NCBI RefSeq assembly: GCF_022012415.1 | Contig: NZ_JAKLTR010000015.1 | Location: forward strand, 163,355 to 227,354 | DNA: 64,000 bases | Direction: 5' to 3' | From: Terrimonas ginsenosidimutans | GTDB lineage: Bacteria > Bacteroidota > Bacteroidia > Chitinophagales > Chitinophagaceae | Shown here: positions 35,905-45,700 of the stretch, piece by piece | How the letters are laid out: every line of letters starts with the position of its first letter | How positions within the stretch are numbered: the first letter of the stretch is position 1 | Notes under the pieces: generated by a model | What the model was told of the DNA's origin: nothing | What the model saw: the letters and a program-made list of their open reading frames with translations, nothing else | Database searches by the model: none | Position numbers and translations under genes: made by a program

Positions 35905-36356
35905 CGCCCGGATACGGGGGCTTTAAACCTTTGAGAAAATACGGTATAACTACAACCAGGATTATTATTTAACCTGCATAGCTATTTTAGGACTAGGCAG
36001 TTCGAAAAATACTCTACCGATACTCTACAATTTCCCCGGTAAAACGCGCGGTAAGTGTACCAGAACTGTACAAACCTCCCACCCCTCATCTACCGTCCAT
36101 CCGCCGTCCATCCGCCCTCTCTCCGTACTCCCTGCTATTTCGAGGTGTTGACGCATCATACAGGTAGTAGCTCCCTTATATTCCATTTATCTTTCGCGCC
36201 CGTCTGCCCCATCGATGCGGTACCGTATCCCGGGAAAATTAAAGATGGACCTGACCTTTTCTAACCTTCAGCGCATTTAAACTGACAAAAGAAAATTCCT
36301 AGGCCTGCCCGCACATTTACCTGATCCGCGGCAGCCCCATGAATCTCCAGCTGCGA

Positions 36357-36478
36357 AACATTGGTAAACAATCAAATGTCACTTAGTTAAAAGATCCTCC
36401 TGTAGTCCGATGATTGGCCATCGGCCATCGAGTGAACTTCGGGGAAATACTTAACCAAACAACATTGGTAAACAATCA
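36357..36478. repeat. 18-bp direct repeat, copies 104 bp apart
   Basis: AACATTGGTAAACAATCA occurs exactly at 36357-36374 and 36461-36478. The last three bases of the right copy are the stop codon of the minus-strand GT-C gene. It could mark a past insertion/deletion or a duplicated gene end. Confidence 0.85.
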
Positions 36479-38149
36479 GTAGAATCTGACCTCAACATAA
36501 GCGGGAAGTTGAGATTGGAACTCAGTCAGCTTCGACCGCAGATCTGCAGCAGCTGCCGGTTCAATGGAATAGAAATTGACTACATCGCTACCACAGATCA
36601 CGTTATTCGGGATCTTCCAGGTAGCAACTTTCGTCCAGCGCTTGAGCAACTCCGGACTGAACCATTCATCATACACAAGCGCTATTTCCGTCTTCTCCTT
36701 CTTCACCAGGCTATCAAGAAATTCAGGGGTCCAGTATTTTCCTTTTTTGCTTCTCGCCACATCAATGTTACCAAGTCCCCACAGATCGATCGTATGCACA
36801 TTTCCAAAGAAAGCAACTGCACCGATATCATTCAGCGCAACCGTGCGGCCGGAATAATACTGCTTAATAAATTTTGCCATTTGATTCTGCTGGTCATGAA
36901 TATTGATACAAGCCTGGCTGATCTTGGAATAAGCAGCAGTAGATCTTAATACCCATGGGAAAAACAATGCAAAGGCAAGCAGGGCCACGCAAAGTTTAGC
37001 TGCCAGATGGTTGAATCCTTTCCAGGATATTGAACCTGTATTACGGGCCAGCAATGCGCCGGTCACAGCAATGGTTGCCATGAGCAGGTACGCCTCATAG
37101 CGATACAACCATCCTGTTGCCGCAAGACATAAATGCAGGAAAGAGATCAGTATCAGTAATAACAATAATTGTCCGTAGGTTTTCTTCTGTTCACCAGAAT
37201 AACGATAGAACAGAAAGGCCAGCGGTAATATGATCAGCAAACGTTGCGTGGATAAAAGGGAGATCCCCGGACGCGGCGCCCCTACGGGAAAATTATCCGT
37301 ATTCACGATCGTCAGCTTATCTACAAGATTACGCTGAGCAAATTCCATGATACCTCTTACCGACAATTCCAGGCCATCTGCTTTGATCAATACCGAATTG
37401 GGAAGAAAATAGCTTCCCTTCATAATAGAGTAGATCCCGAACAGGATCACTGGTAAAAATGCCGCTCCGCCCAGTAAGAAAGCCGGCGCGATCTTTTTTC
37501 TGAACAGGAGGATCAGGCAGGTACCAAATACAACGAACAGACCCTCATAGCGAACTGCAACGACCAGCACCGCCAGCAGGATAAGGTTCAGCGGTACTTT
37601 CTTCCCGACCGAACTGGTGCCCTCTTTATAATACCAGTCAGTAAATGACACCAGGTACATGAACACGAACAATGCCTGCAGCACGTGCTCCATCCCGTTC
37701 ATGATGATCACCGGCAAAGGCCCCAGCAGTACGATGGCAGTCAGGATGATAAATTCCGCCATCAAAGAGATCTCCTGCTTCCGTAACCAGCGATGGATCA
37801 CAAACAACAATGCAATGGCAGCGATGAGGTTGATCACCAATGGGATAAAAATATTGAAGGAAAACAGCTTAAAAGAAGCCGTCAGTAATATCGTATAAAG
37901 AAGCGATGAAGAAGCAGAACCGAACTCTCCTTCATTGATACCCCAGGTACCCGACTCTACAATATTCTTCGCGATCTGCATGTGGATATACGGATCGTCA
38001 AGCGGATACGAGAACTCACCACCCGTTAATGCAGCCACCTTCCTGATGATCAGGAAAACTCCTGCAAGAGTAAAAACTGAGGCTAAAGCAAAAGGAAGTT
38101 TAAGCAGTAACTTGTTCGGTTGGTGCAGCGGGCTCGTTTGGCTCGTCAT
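36476..38149 (-). CDS. GT-C-type membrane glycosyltransferase
   Basis: A 557-residue polytopic protein with about 11 helices and a C-terminal soluble part of about 150 residues. The first loop reads GGEFSYPLDDPYIHMQIAKNIVESGTWGIN, with the paired acidic residues typical of GT-C enzymes. It is probably an outward-facing transferase using lipid-linked sugars. ATG 38149 overlaps the end of the upstream ligase gene by 50 nt; no better start is available before the first helix, so the overlap is probably real and couples translation. The stop codon lies in an 18-bp direct repeat. Confidence 0.75.
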   Translation of the reverse strand: MTSQTSPLHQPNKLLLKLPFALASVFTLAGVFLIIRKVAALTGGEFSYPLDDPYIHMQIAKNIVESGTWGINEGEFGSASSSLLYTILLTASFKLFSFNIFIPLVINLIAAIALLFVIHRWLRKQEISLMAEFIILTAIVLLGPLPVIIMNGMEHVLQALFVFMYLVSFTDWYYKEGTSSVGKKVPLNLILLAVLVVAVRYEGLFVVFGTCLILLFRKKIAPAFLLGGAAFLPVILFGIYSIMKGSYFLPNSVLIKADGLELSVRGIMEFAQRNLVDKLTIVNTDNFPVGAPRPGISLLSTQRLLIILPLAFLFYRYSGEQKKTYGQLLLLLILISFLHLCLAATGWLYRYEAYLLMATIAVTGALLARNTGSISWKGFNHLAAKLCVALLAFALFFPWVLRSTAAYSKISQACINIHDQQNQMAKFIKQYYSGRTVALNDIGAVAFFGNVHTIDLWGLGNIDVARSKKGKYWTPEFLDSLVKKEKTEIALVYDEWFSPELLKRWTKVATWKIPNNVICGSDVVNFYSIEPAAAADLRSKLTEFQSQLPAYVEVRFY

Positions 38150-39617
38150 CGTCTTTAAGTTTTAATATCAAGGCGATAAAAGGAAAATAAACTACAATGT
38201 CTGAGATCTGCCCAATGGCAACCTGGGCGAATTCCGCAACATAAAAGGCAAACATGCCAGAGATCACAGCTACATAGACAAGCTTGATCTTCTGCGATCG
38301 CATCCTGAAAAATGCGACGATCGCAATCTTCATGATCACAAAATACTGGATCAGGATAATGATCAACCCGATCCATCCGGTCTCCACCGCTTTCTTCAGA
38401 TAACTACTGTCTGGCTGAAAGCCCGCAAGATAGTGTCCCGGGTGAAAGACCATCCCGGAAGCACCTGAGCTGCCTAATCCTCCCCCGATCGGGTGCGTAT
38501 AAATGTAGGGCTGAATATTTTTACGGTTGATCACCCTTACGTTGAACGACTCATCTTTCTGGCCCGCAAAAGTGGTTCTGAAACGATAGATCGTTTTATT
38601 CGAATAAGGCCCATACATCAGTAATAAAAATACCGCGGTAGCAATGATCGCAAATACACGCGTATTCTTCTTATCGAAATTGAGCATGATGTAGAAAGCG
38701 ATCCCCGCGATGATAATAGCATAAGCCGTCCGCGTTCCCGAATATCCCGTGGACATGATCATGAAAATGCAACCAATGATCATTGTCCATCGCTTGGAGG
38801 CTTTCTTCTCCCCCGTCGCGAGGATCAGGAAAAACACCACGCATACCGCCATCAGGATCCCGAAGGCCGCTGGGTCAGACATGGTTGAGAACTTCCTGAA
38901 CTCCCCCTCCACGAAGATCAATCCGAATCCATGAGGATCCGACATGATCACTTCCATCTCGAAATTAAAATACCCATGCCATTGCTGAATACATCCATAG
39001 ACTGCGGCGACCACACAACTCCAGAACAGGAAGTCGATGAACCTTTTTACGACGTCATATTTATTGAATAAGGCATAGGCGATATACAAAAGAAGGATAC
39101 TGCTGAGATACTTACGGAAAGCCATGAACCAACCATCAAACGAGCGGGACTGCGGGTTGAACAATTCAAAGCCGAGATAAAAAAGCAACACAAGCATCCA
39201 TACCACCACTGGCGTTTTCAGAAACTGGTTGAAATTTTCCTTGAACCCTTTTCCACGGATGAACAACCCCATAAAGGTGACCAGTACCAGCACGTCGAAA
39301 ATGACGCCCACCTGCAGGTTTCCCCTGAACAATAGCCGCGAGATCACGAAAGCGAAAAAAGAGAAAGTAATAATGACATACAGACCGGTCTCGGCACTCG
39401 CCATACAGGCAATGCCTATGCCCAGCCCGAGAAGAGCCACGAAGATTCCCAGTCCAATGGTAGCATGATCAACGAACAGGCATCCAAAAGCGATAGCAAT
39501 CAGGAGAATTACTGAATAACCGAACCAGTTATTCATCTTACGGACAAGAAATGTGTCCTCAAGAAAATTACTCACAGTCGTATACAATTTCCGACGTGAG
39601 CTCATAAAGCTTCTCAT
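38100..39617 (-). CDS. O-antigen ligase/polymerase (Wzy/WaaL-like)
   Basis: A 505-residue membrane protein with 11-12 helices. The large periplasmic loop between late helices contains INRKNIQPYIYTHPIGGGLGSSG...GFQPDSSYLKKAVETGWIGL, matching the O-antigen ligase/Wzy_C pattern, and an earlier helix end carries STGYSGTRTAYAII. It either polymerises repeat units or joins the chain to its anchor. It is the only such protein here, so polymerase is the likelier role (inference). The gene lies 16 bp downstream of a 31-codon membrane peptide gene and overlaps the next gene by 50 nt. Confidence 0.85.
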   Translation of the reverse strand: MRSFMSSRRKLYTTVSNFLEDTFLVRKMNNWFGYSVILLIAIAFGCLFVDHATIGLGIFVALLGLGIGIACMASAETGLYVIITFSFFAFVISRLLFRGNLQVGVIFDVLVLVTFMGLFIRGKGFKENFNQFLKTPVVVWMLVLLFYLGFELFNPQSRSFDGWFMAFRKYLSSILLLYIAYALFNKYDVVKRFIDFLFWSCVVAAVYGCIQQWHGYFNFEMEVIMSDPHGFGLIFVEGEFRKFSTMSDPAAFGILMAVCVVFFLILATGEKKASKRWTMIIGCIFMIMSTGYSGTRTAYAIIIAGIAFYIMLNFDKKNTRVFAIIATAVFLLLMYGPYSNKTIYRFRTTFAGQKDESFNVRVINRKNIQPYIYTHPIGGGLGSSGASGMVFHPGHYLAGFQPDSSYLKKAVETGWIGLIIILIQYFVIMKIAIVAFFRMRSQKIKLVYVAVISGMFAFYVAEFAQVAIGQISDIVVYFPFIALILKLKDDDEPNEPAAPTEQVTA

Positions 39618-39633
39618 AGTAAGGTAAGGGGTA

Positions 39634-39729
39634 TCAGAAGAAAAGCGTCTTCACAAAAAAATAGATCATTATTGCACCAATTGCAACAACCATTATGGTT
39701 TCATGAGCATTTGAACTTTCGGGTTTCAT
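39634..39729 (-). CDS. 31-residue single-helix membrane peptide
   Basis: ATG at 39729-39727, stop at 39636-39634. The product has a polar N-terminus (MKPESSNAHE) and one hydrophobic helix (TIMVVAIGAIMIYFFVKTLFF). It sits 16 bp upstream of the O-antigen ligase gene on the same strand and would be the first gene of that operon. It resembles small accessory subunits that stabilise membrane enzymes, but no family was recognised. The helix is unlikely to arise by chance so near an operon start, yet expression is unproven. Confidence 0.6.
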   Translation of the reverse strand: MKPESSNAHETIMVVAIGAIMIYFFVKTLFF

Positions 39730-39835
39730 GAGGGCGCTTGTTAATCAAACAAATATATTAAAATTATTGAAAATAAAGGAGTTCCATTGATTTATTAGAA
39801 CCAATCACTATTTTAGCCTCCGTTTAAGCCGTTTT

Positions 39836-41011
39836 ATGATATTCTGGGAGATCGCATTCTTTGCCTGCATTTTCATCATTTTCTATAACTACGCAGGCTA
39901 CGCAATTATTATTTACTTCTTCAATTTATTGAAAAAGAAACCACAGGAACCTGATCAGAACGCAGATTTTCACCCCTCCGTGTCCTTTATTGTGGCCGCA
40001 TTTAACGAGGAAGACTTTATTGCCGATAAAATTAAGAATTCACTGGAACAGGACTACCCTGCCGATAAGATCGAATTTATTTTTGTAACTGACGGATCTT
40101 CAGACAAAACTCCGGAGATCGTCAAACGTTACCCTTCCATCCGCCTGCTTCACCAGGATCTGAGACAGGGTAAAGCTGCCGCCCTGAACCGGGCCATCAA
40201 CATTGCCAGCAACGACATCCTTATCATCTCCGATGCCAATACATTACTCAACCTGGAGGCCTCAAAACGGATCAGCCGCCATTACCTGGATCCCAAAAAT
40301 GGCGGAGTTGCAGGTGAGAAAAAAGTGATGTCTGCCGCTGATGCCGACAATGGCGTGGGTGAAGGCGAAAGCTTATACTGGAAATATGAATCATGGCTCA
40401 AAAAAGTGGACGATGAATTCTACTCCGTCGTTGGGGCTGCCGGCGAATTGTTCTCGTTACGCAGAGAATTGTATGAGCCGCTCGGACATGATGTGGTACT
40501 CGACGACTTTATCATTTCACTCAAAGTAGTACAAAAAGGATATAGAGTAAGATACGAGCCTGGGGCATTTGCCATGGAATCTCCTTCATTTTCAATTGTT
40601 GATGAAAGAAAAAGAAAGGTCAGGATCGCAGCCGGCGGCCTTCAGTCGATCGTTATATTAAAAGGCCTGTTCCGGTTCTGGCGACATTTCCGCCTAACGT
40701 TTCTCTATATCTCCCACCGGGTTTTACGCTGGACACTTACTCCCCTTTGCCTGATATTCGCACTGATCGCGAATCTGGTCATCGTATCAAACGGTGGTGG
40801 CCTGTTCTACCAGTTCGCACTCGTTATGCAGATAGTTTTCTACCTGATGGCGATCACGGCCTCTATCATGGAGCCGCGTAAACGTCCCGGTATCCTCAAG
40901 ATCCCGTACTACTTTACCTTTATGAACACATCTGTAATTGCAGGATTCTTCCGGTTCATCAGGGGCAAACAGTCGGCAGTATGGGAAAAAGCGAAACGGC
41001 AACAACCCTGA
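39836..41011 (+). CDS. GT2 membrane glycosyltransferase
   Basis: A 391-residue family 2 transferase with one N-terminal helix and three or four C-terminal helices. The core shows VSFIVAAFNEED, the FVTDGSSDKT strand, ISDANTL as the Asp-x-Asp-like motif, VVGAAGELFSLRRELYEPLG, and ERKRKVRIAAGG in the QxxRW place. It resembles IcaA/hyaluronan-synthase-like proteins without the full QxxRW motif. It is divergent from the peptide-ligase-GT-C operon and is followed by an acyltransferase gene. Confidence 0.85.
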   Translation: MIFWEIAFFACIFIIFYNYAGYAIIIYFFNLLKKKPQEPDQNADFHPSVSFIVAAFNEEDFIADKIKNSLEQDYPADKIEFIFVTDGSSDKTPEIVKRYPSIRLLHQDLRQGKAAALNRAINIASNDILIISDANTLLNLEASKRISRHYLDPKNGGVAGEKKVMSAADADNGVGEGESLYWKYESWLKKVDDEFYSVVGAAGELFSLRRELYEPLGHDVVLDDFIISLKVVQKGYRVRYEPGAFAMESPSFSIVDERKRKVRIAAGGLQSIVILKGLFRFWRHFRLTFLYISHRVLRWTLTPLCLIFALIANLVIVSNGGGLFYQFALVMQIVFYLMAITASIMEPRKRPGILKIPYYFTFMNTSVIAGFFRFIRGKQSAVWEKAKRQQP

Positions 41012-41016
41012 ACACC

Positions 41017-42129
41017 ATGACTAACACAACAACCACCCGCAGCCTTAAAGACCGGGTGAAAGCATTGTTCAATTTCGGCGTACTCGAGCGCGAAAGATTT
41101 CCCTGGGTTGATTATCTACGCGGTATCGCGATCATTCTTGTAGTCTATCGCCACGTGCTGATCGGCCTCGAGCGTGGCAGCATACATGTACCAACATATC
41201 TTGCTACCGCGAATGAGATCTTCTATAGCTTCAGGATGCCTTTGTTCTTCATTCTCTCAGGGCTTTTCATCAACAGCAGTATCGGGAAAAGAACCCTGTC
41301 CCGGTTATTTTACTTTAAATTCGAGAACCTTTTTTACCCATACCTGGTGTGGGCATTCATTCAGGTAACCATTCAGATCGTCCTCTCCTCTTATAGCAAC
41401 TCACATCGCTCACTGATCGATTATACCTACATTTTCTATCAACCACGCGCACTTGACCAGCTGTGGTACCTACCCGCTTTGTTTAATACCACCATAATCT
41501 ACATTCTGGTAAAAACAAAATTGAAGCCGCCTTCATGGCTCCAACTGATCATTGGCCTGACCACTTATCTTTTATCACCTTACTTTGACAGTATCTCCAT
41601 GATCTCCGACTGGATGGAGTTCTATCTATTCTTTGCCCTTGGTGACGTCATCTCCACTGCTTTTTTTAATGATAAGTTTCAGCAATTCCTTAAAAGCAAG
41701 GTGGTACTTCTTTGTGTGACGCCGGTATTTATCGCCACGCAGGTTTTTTACCTCAATTATCACAAAGGCAACATGATCGAGTTCTTGCTGATCGCGCTGA
41801 TCGGTTGCTTTTATATGTTCATTCTCGCCTTCCGCATGCAGGAATGGAAGATCCTGCCCGTTCTTCGTGTTTTCGGCTATCACTCGCTTTATATCTATGT
41901 GATGCATGTAATGATAGCTGCATTTACGCGTACAATTCTTACCAAGGCCTTTGGGATCGATAATTCGATCGTATTGCTGATCATCGGCATTGCCGCAGGT
42001 ATCATCATTCCCATTATCATTTTTAACCTCTTTGTGAAGGATGGCTTTGCCTGGAGGTTGTTCTACCTGACAAAACCGGGGTTGAGGGAGAAAAAGAAGC
42101 AGACTGAAGTTGTAAGTACTCAAAAATGA
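41017..42129 (+). CDS. Acyltransferase family 3 membrane protein
   Basis: A 370-residue multi-helix acyltransferase. The family N-terminus is FPWVDYLRGIAIILVVYRHVLIGLE, with the catalytic His in the YRHV segment, then RMPLFFILSGLFI. I chose ATG 41017 (MTNTTTTRSL), 5 bp after the GT2 stop; a start at 40981 would overlap the GT2 gene by 31 nt and add a low-complexity stretch. It probably acetylates the glycan made by the neighbouring enzymes. It ends near palindrome copy D, which separates it from the convergent giant T9SS gene. Confidence 0.88.
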   Translation: MTNTTTTRSLKDRVKALFNFGVLERERFPWVDYLRGIAIILVVYRHVLIGLERGSIHVPTYLATANEIFYSFRMPLFFILSGLFINSSIGKRTLSRLFYFKFENLFYPYLVWAFIQVTIQIVLSSYSNSHRSLIDYTYIFYQPRALDQLWYLPALFNTTIIYILVKTKLKPPSWLQLIIGLTTYLLSPYFDSISMISDWMEFYLFFALGDVISTAFFNDKFQQFLKSKVVLLCVTPVFIATQVFYLNYHKGNMIEFLLIALIGCFYMFILAFRMQEWKILPVLRVFGYHSLYIYVMHVMIAAFTRTILTKAFGIDNSIVLLIIGIAAGIIIPIIIFNLFVKDGFAWRLFYLTKPGLREKKKQTEVVSTQK

Positions 42130-42252
42130 GTTATTCCAAAAAAGTTTCAGCGCAGCATCGTTTAATGGTTAAGCATAACCTGAGGATCGTAAGCATGAGT
42201 TAGCTGGCCTCCTATCCCCTTACACTCCGGGAGAGTTAGCTTAAGTCAGACC

Positions 42253-42362
42253 GGCGTAAGAGTATCGCAGAGGACGCAGAGGAGCGCTAAGTGCGCAGAG
42301 GAGCGCAAAGAGTCTTAGCGTCACTTAGCGCTCCTCTGCGCCCTCTGCGATACTTTTGCGCC
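42253..42362. repeat. CGCAAAG-type palindrome, copy D
   Basis: Arms 42253-42293 and 42322-42362 pair over 41 bp with three mismatches. Units are CGCAGAGGA, CGCAGAGGAG, CGCTAAGTG. The central loop itself contains further units (CGCAGAGGAG, CGCAAAGAG). The ends, GGCGTAAGAGTATCGCA and TGCGATACTTTTGCGCC, match the other copies. Confidence 0.97.
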
Positions 42363-42570
42363 ACTTTAAACACATACCTCAACTCGAAGACGTTAAATGA
42401 GCCTGCTAAAAGGCCTGTCCCATTGTTCAGATTCGAAGGAAAATCTCCCTGAAGTCTGTTGATTTCTCACTATCTGATTAGCGTATCAGGAACAAAGATC
42501 CTGAGCCCCGGATTATAACAGGGTTTCTCCTTTCGCTTAAAAGCAATAACACCCCGCCATAGCATAAAAA

Positions 42571-42594
42571 AGAGTCTGGAAAATTCCAGACTCT
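42571..42594 (-). terminator. Distal terminator of the T9SS giant
   Basis: AGAGTCTGGAA / TTCCAGACTCT stem, 11 bp with an AA loop, followed on the minus strand by a U-run (poly-A at 42565-42570). Confidence 0.85.
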
Positions 42595-42658
42595 CTCAAA
42601 TGTTATATTCAGCCATCTCCCATCGAACTCCGACACCCCCTCCCCTGCAAATAAAAAA

Positions 42659-42686
42659 GGAGGCTGGAAAATTCCAGCCTCCTTTT
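42659..42686. terminator. Proximal terminator of the T9SS giant
   Basis: GGAGGCTGGAA / TTCCAGCCTCC stem with an AA loop, A-run before and T-run after, so it may act on both strands. It shares the CTGGAAAATTCCAG core with the hairpin 65 bp away. Confidence 0.9.
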
Positions 42687-42706
42687 ATCGATTCCAGCAC
42701 TAAATG

Positions 42707-45700
42707 TTAGCGTTTAATAACTCTCAGTGTTTGTTGTTCTTTGCTTGAAGCATATCTGACAACAACCACATACATACCCGCTTTCAGTTGTTGAGCCTGA
42801 GGAACAAGGATGTTGTTCGTTCCACCACTCACAGCCAGGTTACGGTTAGTAATGAGACGAGCACCACTTACATCGAAGATCTCAACATCAACCTTATCAG
42901 AAGCAACCGCTTTAATAAGGAGGCTGAAATTCTGATCGAAAGGATTCGGATAAGCACCTACAGTATTCTTCGCTACAACTTCAGCATCCACTTTCGGAGT
43001 GCTTGCCGGAGCAGCAACCGTTCCTTTATCCTGAACCGCATTGTCATCAGCAGTGATCAGATCACCACCACGAGCTGAAGAAGGAGGCTGAGGAACAGAT
43101 CCTGTTGGTTCGTCATATCCTTTGATCGTAAGTGAGCCGAGAAGACCAAGTTCAGAAGTCTGGTATGCAGCAACTGAAAGTAATACTTCGCCGTTCTCAT
43201 CAGGTCTCACACCATACATGGTAACTGTTCCAAGTTTATTGTTGGCAGCGTTCATGTACACTGTTTTACCATTTACTGTGAATGCACCTGTCGCATCAAT
43301 TGTGCCCTGGATAGCGCTTCCGAAGATCGTCAGGTCGTAAGATTTAGACAGGTTCAATCCTGTGATCTTAACGTCTGAAGTACGGCCGGCGAACACACCA
43401 TAGCTTTCAACCATCACTTTGTCAGGAACAGGGCCGGAGTTGTTACCGGTAGTCATACCTGCACCATATAAGCCATCCCAATATCCTGTCTCAACCATAC
43501 CGATGCTTGTAGGAGTACCCGCTTCATCCACGAAGTTGTTCCATGACATTCCTACCATTGGCAGAGAATTCAGGTTGTTCCATGGAGCTGGTGCAGCATA
43601 TGCAGCAGTATTGAAGTTGATATTAACAATAGCCTGGTAAGTAGTTCCTCTTGCAGGGCTGCTGTAAGCAGAATTTACTGTACCGTTTTTAGCTCTCACG
43701 ATGTAGCTGTAGCTGGTGTTAGCAGGCAGACCAGTATTTGTATACGATGTCGAGTTTGCGGCAACCGTAGCAACAAGGCTGTAATTGCTTGCACCTGCAT
43801 TAGCTCTCCAGATCTCGTAAGCTGTTTCGTTGTCAGCTCTATCCTGCCACTGCAATGTGATAGAGGTACGTTTCTGATCGATCACTCTGAGGTCTGACGG
43901 GTTAAGTACACTTACCTGTGCAGGCTCATAAGATTGGATGATCAGTGAAGACAGCATACCGAAACGTGCACCTGCTCCTTTAGTAACGTTGATCACTACC
44001 TGTCCATTTGCAGGAGGAACGATACCATTGATCTGAACAGTTTTATTGCTGTTATAAGATGCGTTCAATGTCACTGTCTGACTGTTGATCGCAAAGTTTG
44101 TTACAGTGTTATCTCCGTTGTCATGGCTGTTGAAGAATACAAAATTGTATTTCTTCGCAGGATTCAGACCAGAGATCGTCATACGGTGGTTGTTTGCATC
44201 TTCGAAGAAGATGGACTTCCTCGTTACACCTGAAGGATAGATCTCAGTACCATTGTTTGGTCTGTTTCCGGTATTAGCCCACCAACCCCATGAGTCAGTC
44301 AGTGTGAAAGAGATACCTGAGTTAGCATTCTCATCGTTCAACAGGTTGCTCATCACATAACCGCTGTATGGAGGAGTGATCCAGTTGTTCCATGGTTTGC
44401 CTGGCAGGTTCTGACCATCAGAGAAGTTAAGCAACACAGAAGAAACATTATTCTCAACTACAGTGATGCTGAACGTTTTCGTATCCGTACCACCGCTGTT
44501 ATCTGTAGCTTTTACCACCACTCCTTCAAACACACCTACTGAACCAGCATTAGGAGCGATAGTGATTGTACCTGTTTTGTTACCATTGTCAACAAATGTT
44601 GCGAATGAAGGCAGACCGGTTACAGTCAGTGTAACAAGATCCGATACATCATCAGTTGCAACCACGTTAACCACAGTAGACTGATTGTTTTTCAGCACAA
44701 CGTTATTGATCGATGTGATCAGCGGCAGAATGTTCTCAGTAGCTACTGATACCGGTCCTGCATAAGCTGAGTTACCGTAAGTATTCGCTGAACGAACCTG
44801 GTAGTAGTATGTCAGACCACCAGCAACCGTTCCATCAGTGTAGCCTGTAGCATTTACCGATGCGCTGCCGATCAGTGTGAAAGGACCAGCAGGGTTCTGC
44901 GAACGGTATACCTCATAAGAAGCTTCGTTGTACGCAACATCAGTCCAGTTCAGTTTCACACCCTGACCTGTTTCGAAAGTTGCAGCCAGGAATTTCGGAG
45001 CTGCAGGAGCTGTTGCATCATCAAATACTTCAGTGATCACAAGGCTGTTAAGGAAGCCGGCAGGAGCACCTGGCGCTTTACCCATCTGGAACAGCAATGT
45101 TCCGTTTGAAGCAGGAGTCAGACTGTTGATAGAAGCTGTATTGGTTGTGTTAGCCTGAACAGCCAGCGATACAGTCTCAGCACCCACTTTAAAGGTTGTT
45201 GTACCATTGTTTGGAGCACCTGACCATGTAGTCGAAGAGAAGAATGTCAGGTTATATTTTTTGGCAGGGTCAAGACCGCCGACTGTTACGTCAACAGTTT
45301 CTGGACCTCCAAAGATTCCGAAGAAATAGTAATCCTGCAACACTGCATCATTGTATACACCTGAATTGTTACCGGTGTTAACACCTTCAGTGAAGGTAGA
45401 CCACCACCAGTTTGGAGCAAAGCTCACACTTACAGGAGTCGTTACATTGTTCTCGTCTTTCAGGTTGTTTGTCAAAGGACCTGCAAAGTTGTTCCATGGA
45501 GCACCTGCTTCGTTGTTCGCTTTAGCTCTTACATAGATCTTCTTGTTAGGATCTTTATCCGCAACTGTCAGAGAGAATGTGCGTGTACCAACACCACCAT
45601 TACCATCTGTCAGTTTAACCAGTACGTCATAAGTACCACTTGCAGCATAACCAGGCTGGAGCAACAGTGTTGCGGAACCATTTGCACCCGGAGTTACCGT

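Larger units (their letters stand above)
35297..36475. other. Large gene-free region with several structured elements
   Basis: 1179 bp with no credible coding sequence. From left to right it holds two hairpins (35306-35349, 35415-35471), an orphan terminator-like hairpin with a T-tract (35679-35740), a GC-rich stretch that folds into two stems (35798-35904), a duplicated CCGTCCATCCG unit (about 36092-36115) and an 18-bp direct repeat (36357-36374, 36461-36478). Low coding content with several stable hairpins suggests one or more non-coding RNAs or a decayed mobile sequence. Confidence 0.6.
42130..42706. other. Convergent spacer with palindrome D and twin terminators
   Basis: 577 bp with no ORF of note. 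It holds the CGCAAAG palindrome copy D (42253-42362), about 200 bp of plain sequence, and two related hairpins for the minus-strand giant (42571-42594 and 42659-42682). Confidence 0.7.

Noticed and set aside
35297..36475. Gene-free region as a degraded insertion sequence
   Set aside because: No transposase remnants or terminal inverted repeats bounding the region were found; only the 18-bp direct repeat hints at past rearrangement.
39634..39729. Small peptide as an exosortase substrate
   Set aside because: No exosortase gene is present and the peptide lacks a cleavage motif followed by helix and basic tail.
40981..41016. Upstream start of the second acyltransferase
   Set aside because: It would overlap the GT2 gene by 31 nt and add a Thr-rich low-complexity lead; ATG 41017 lies 5 bp after the GT2 stop.
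42130..42252. Possible tRNA in the spacer
   Set aside because: No cloverleaf, T-loop GTTCGA or CCA end could be fitted in this or any other spacer.
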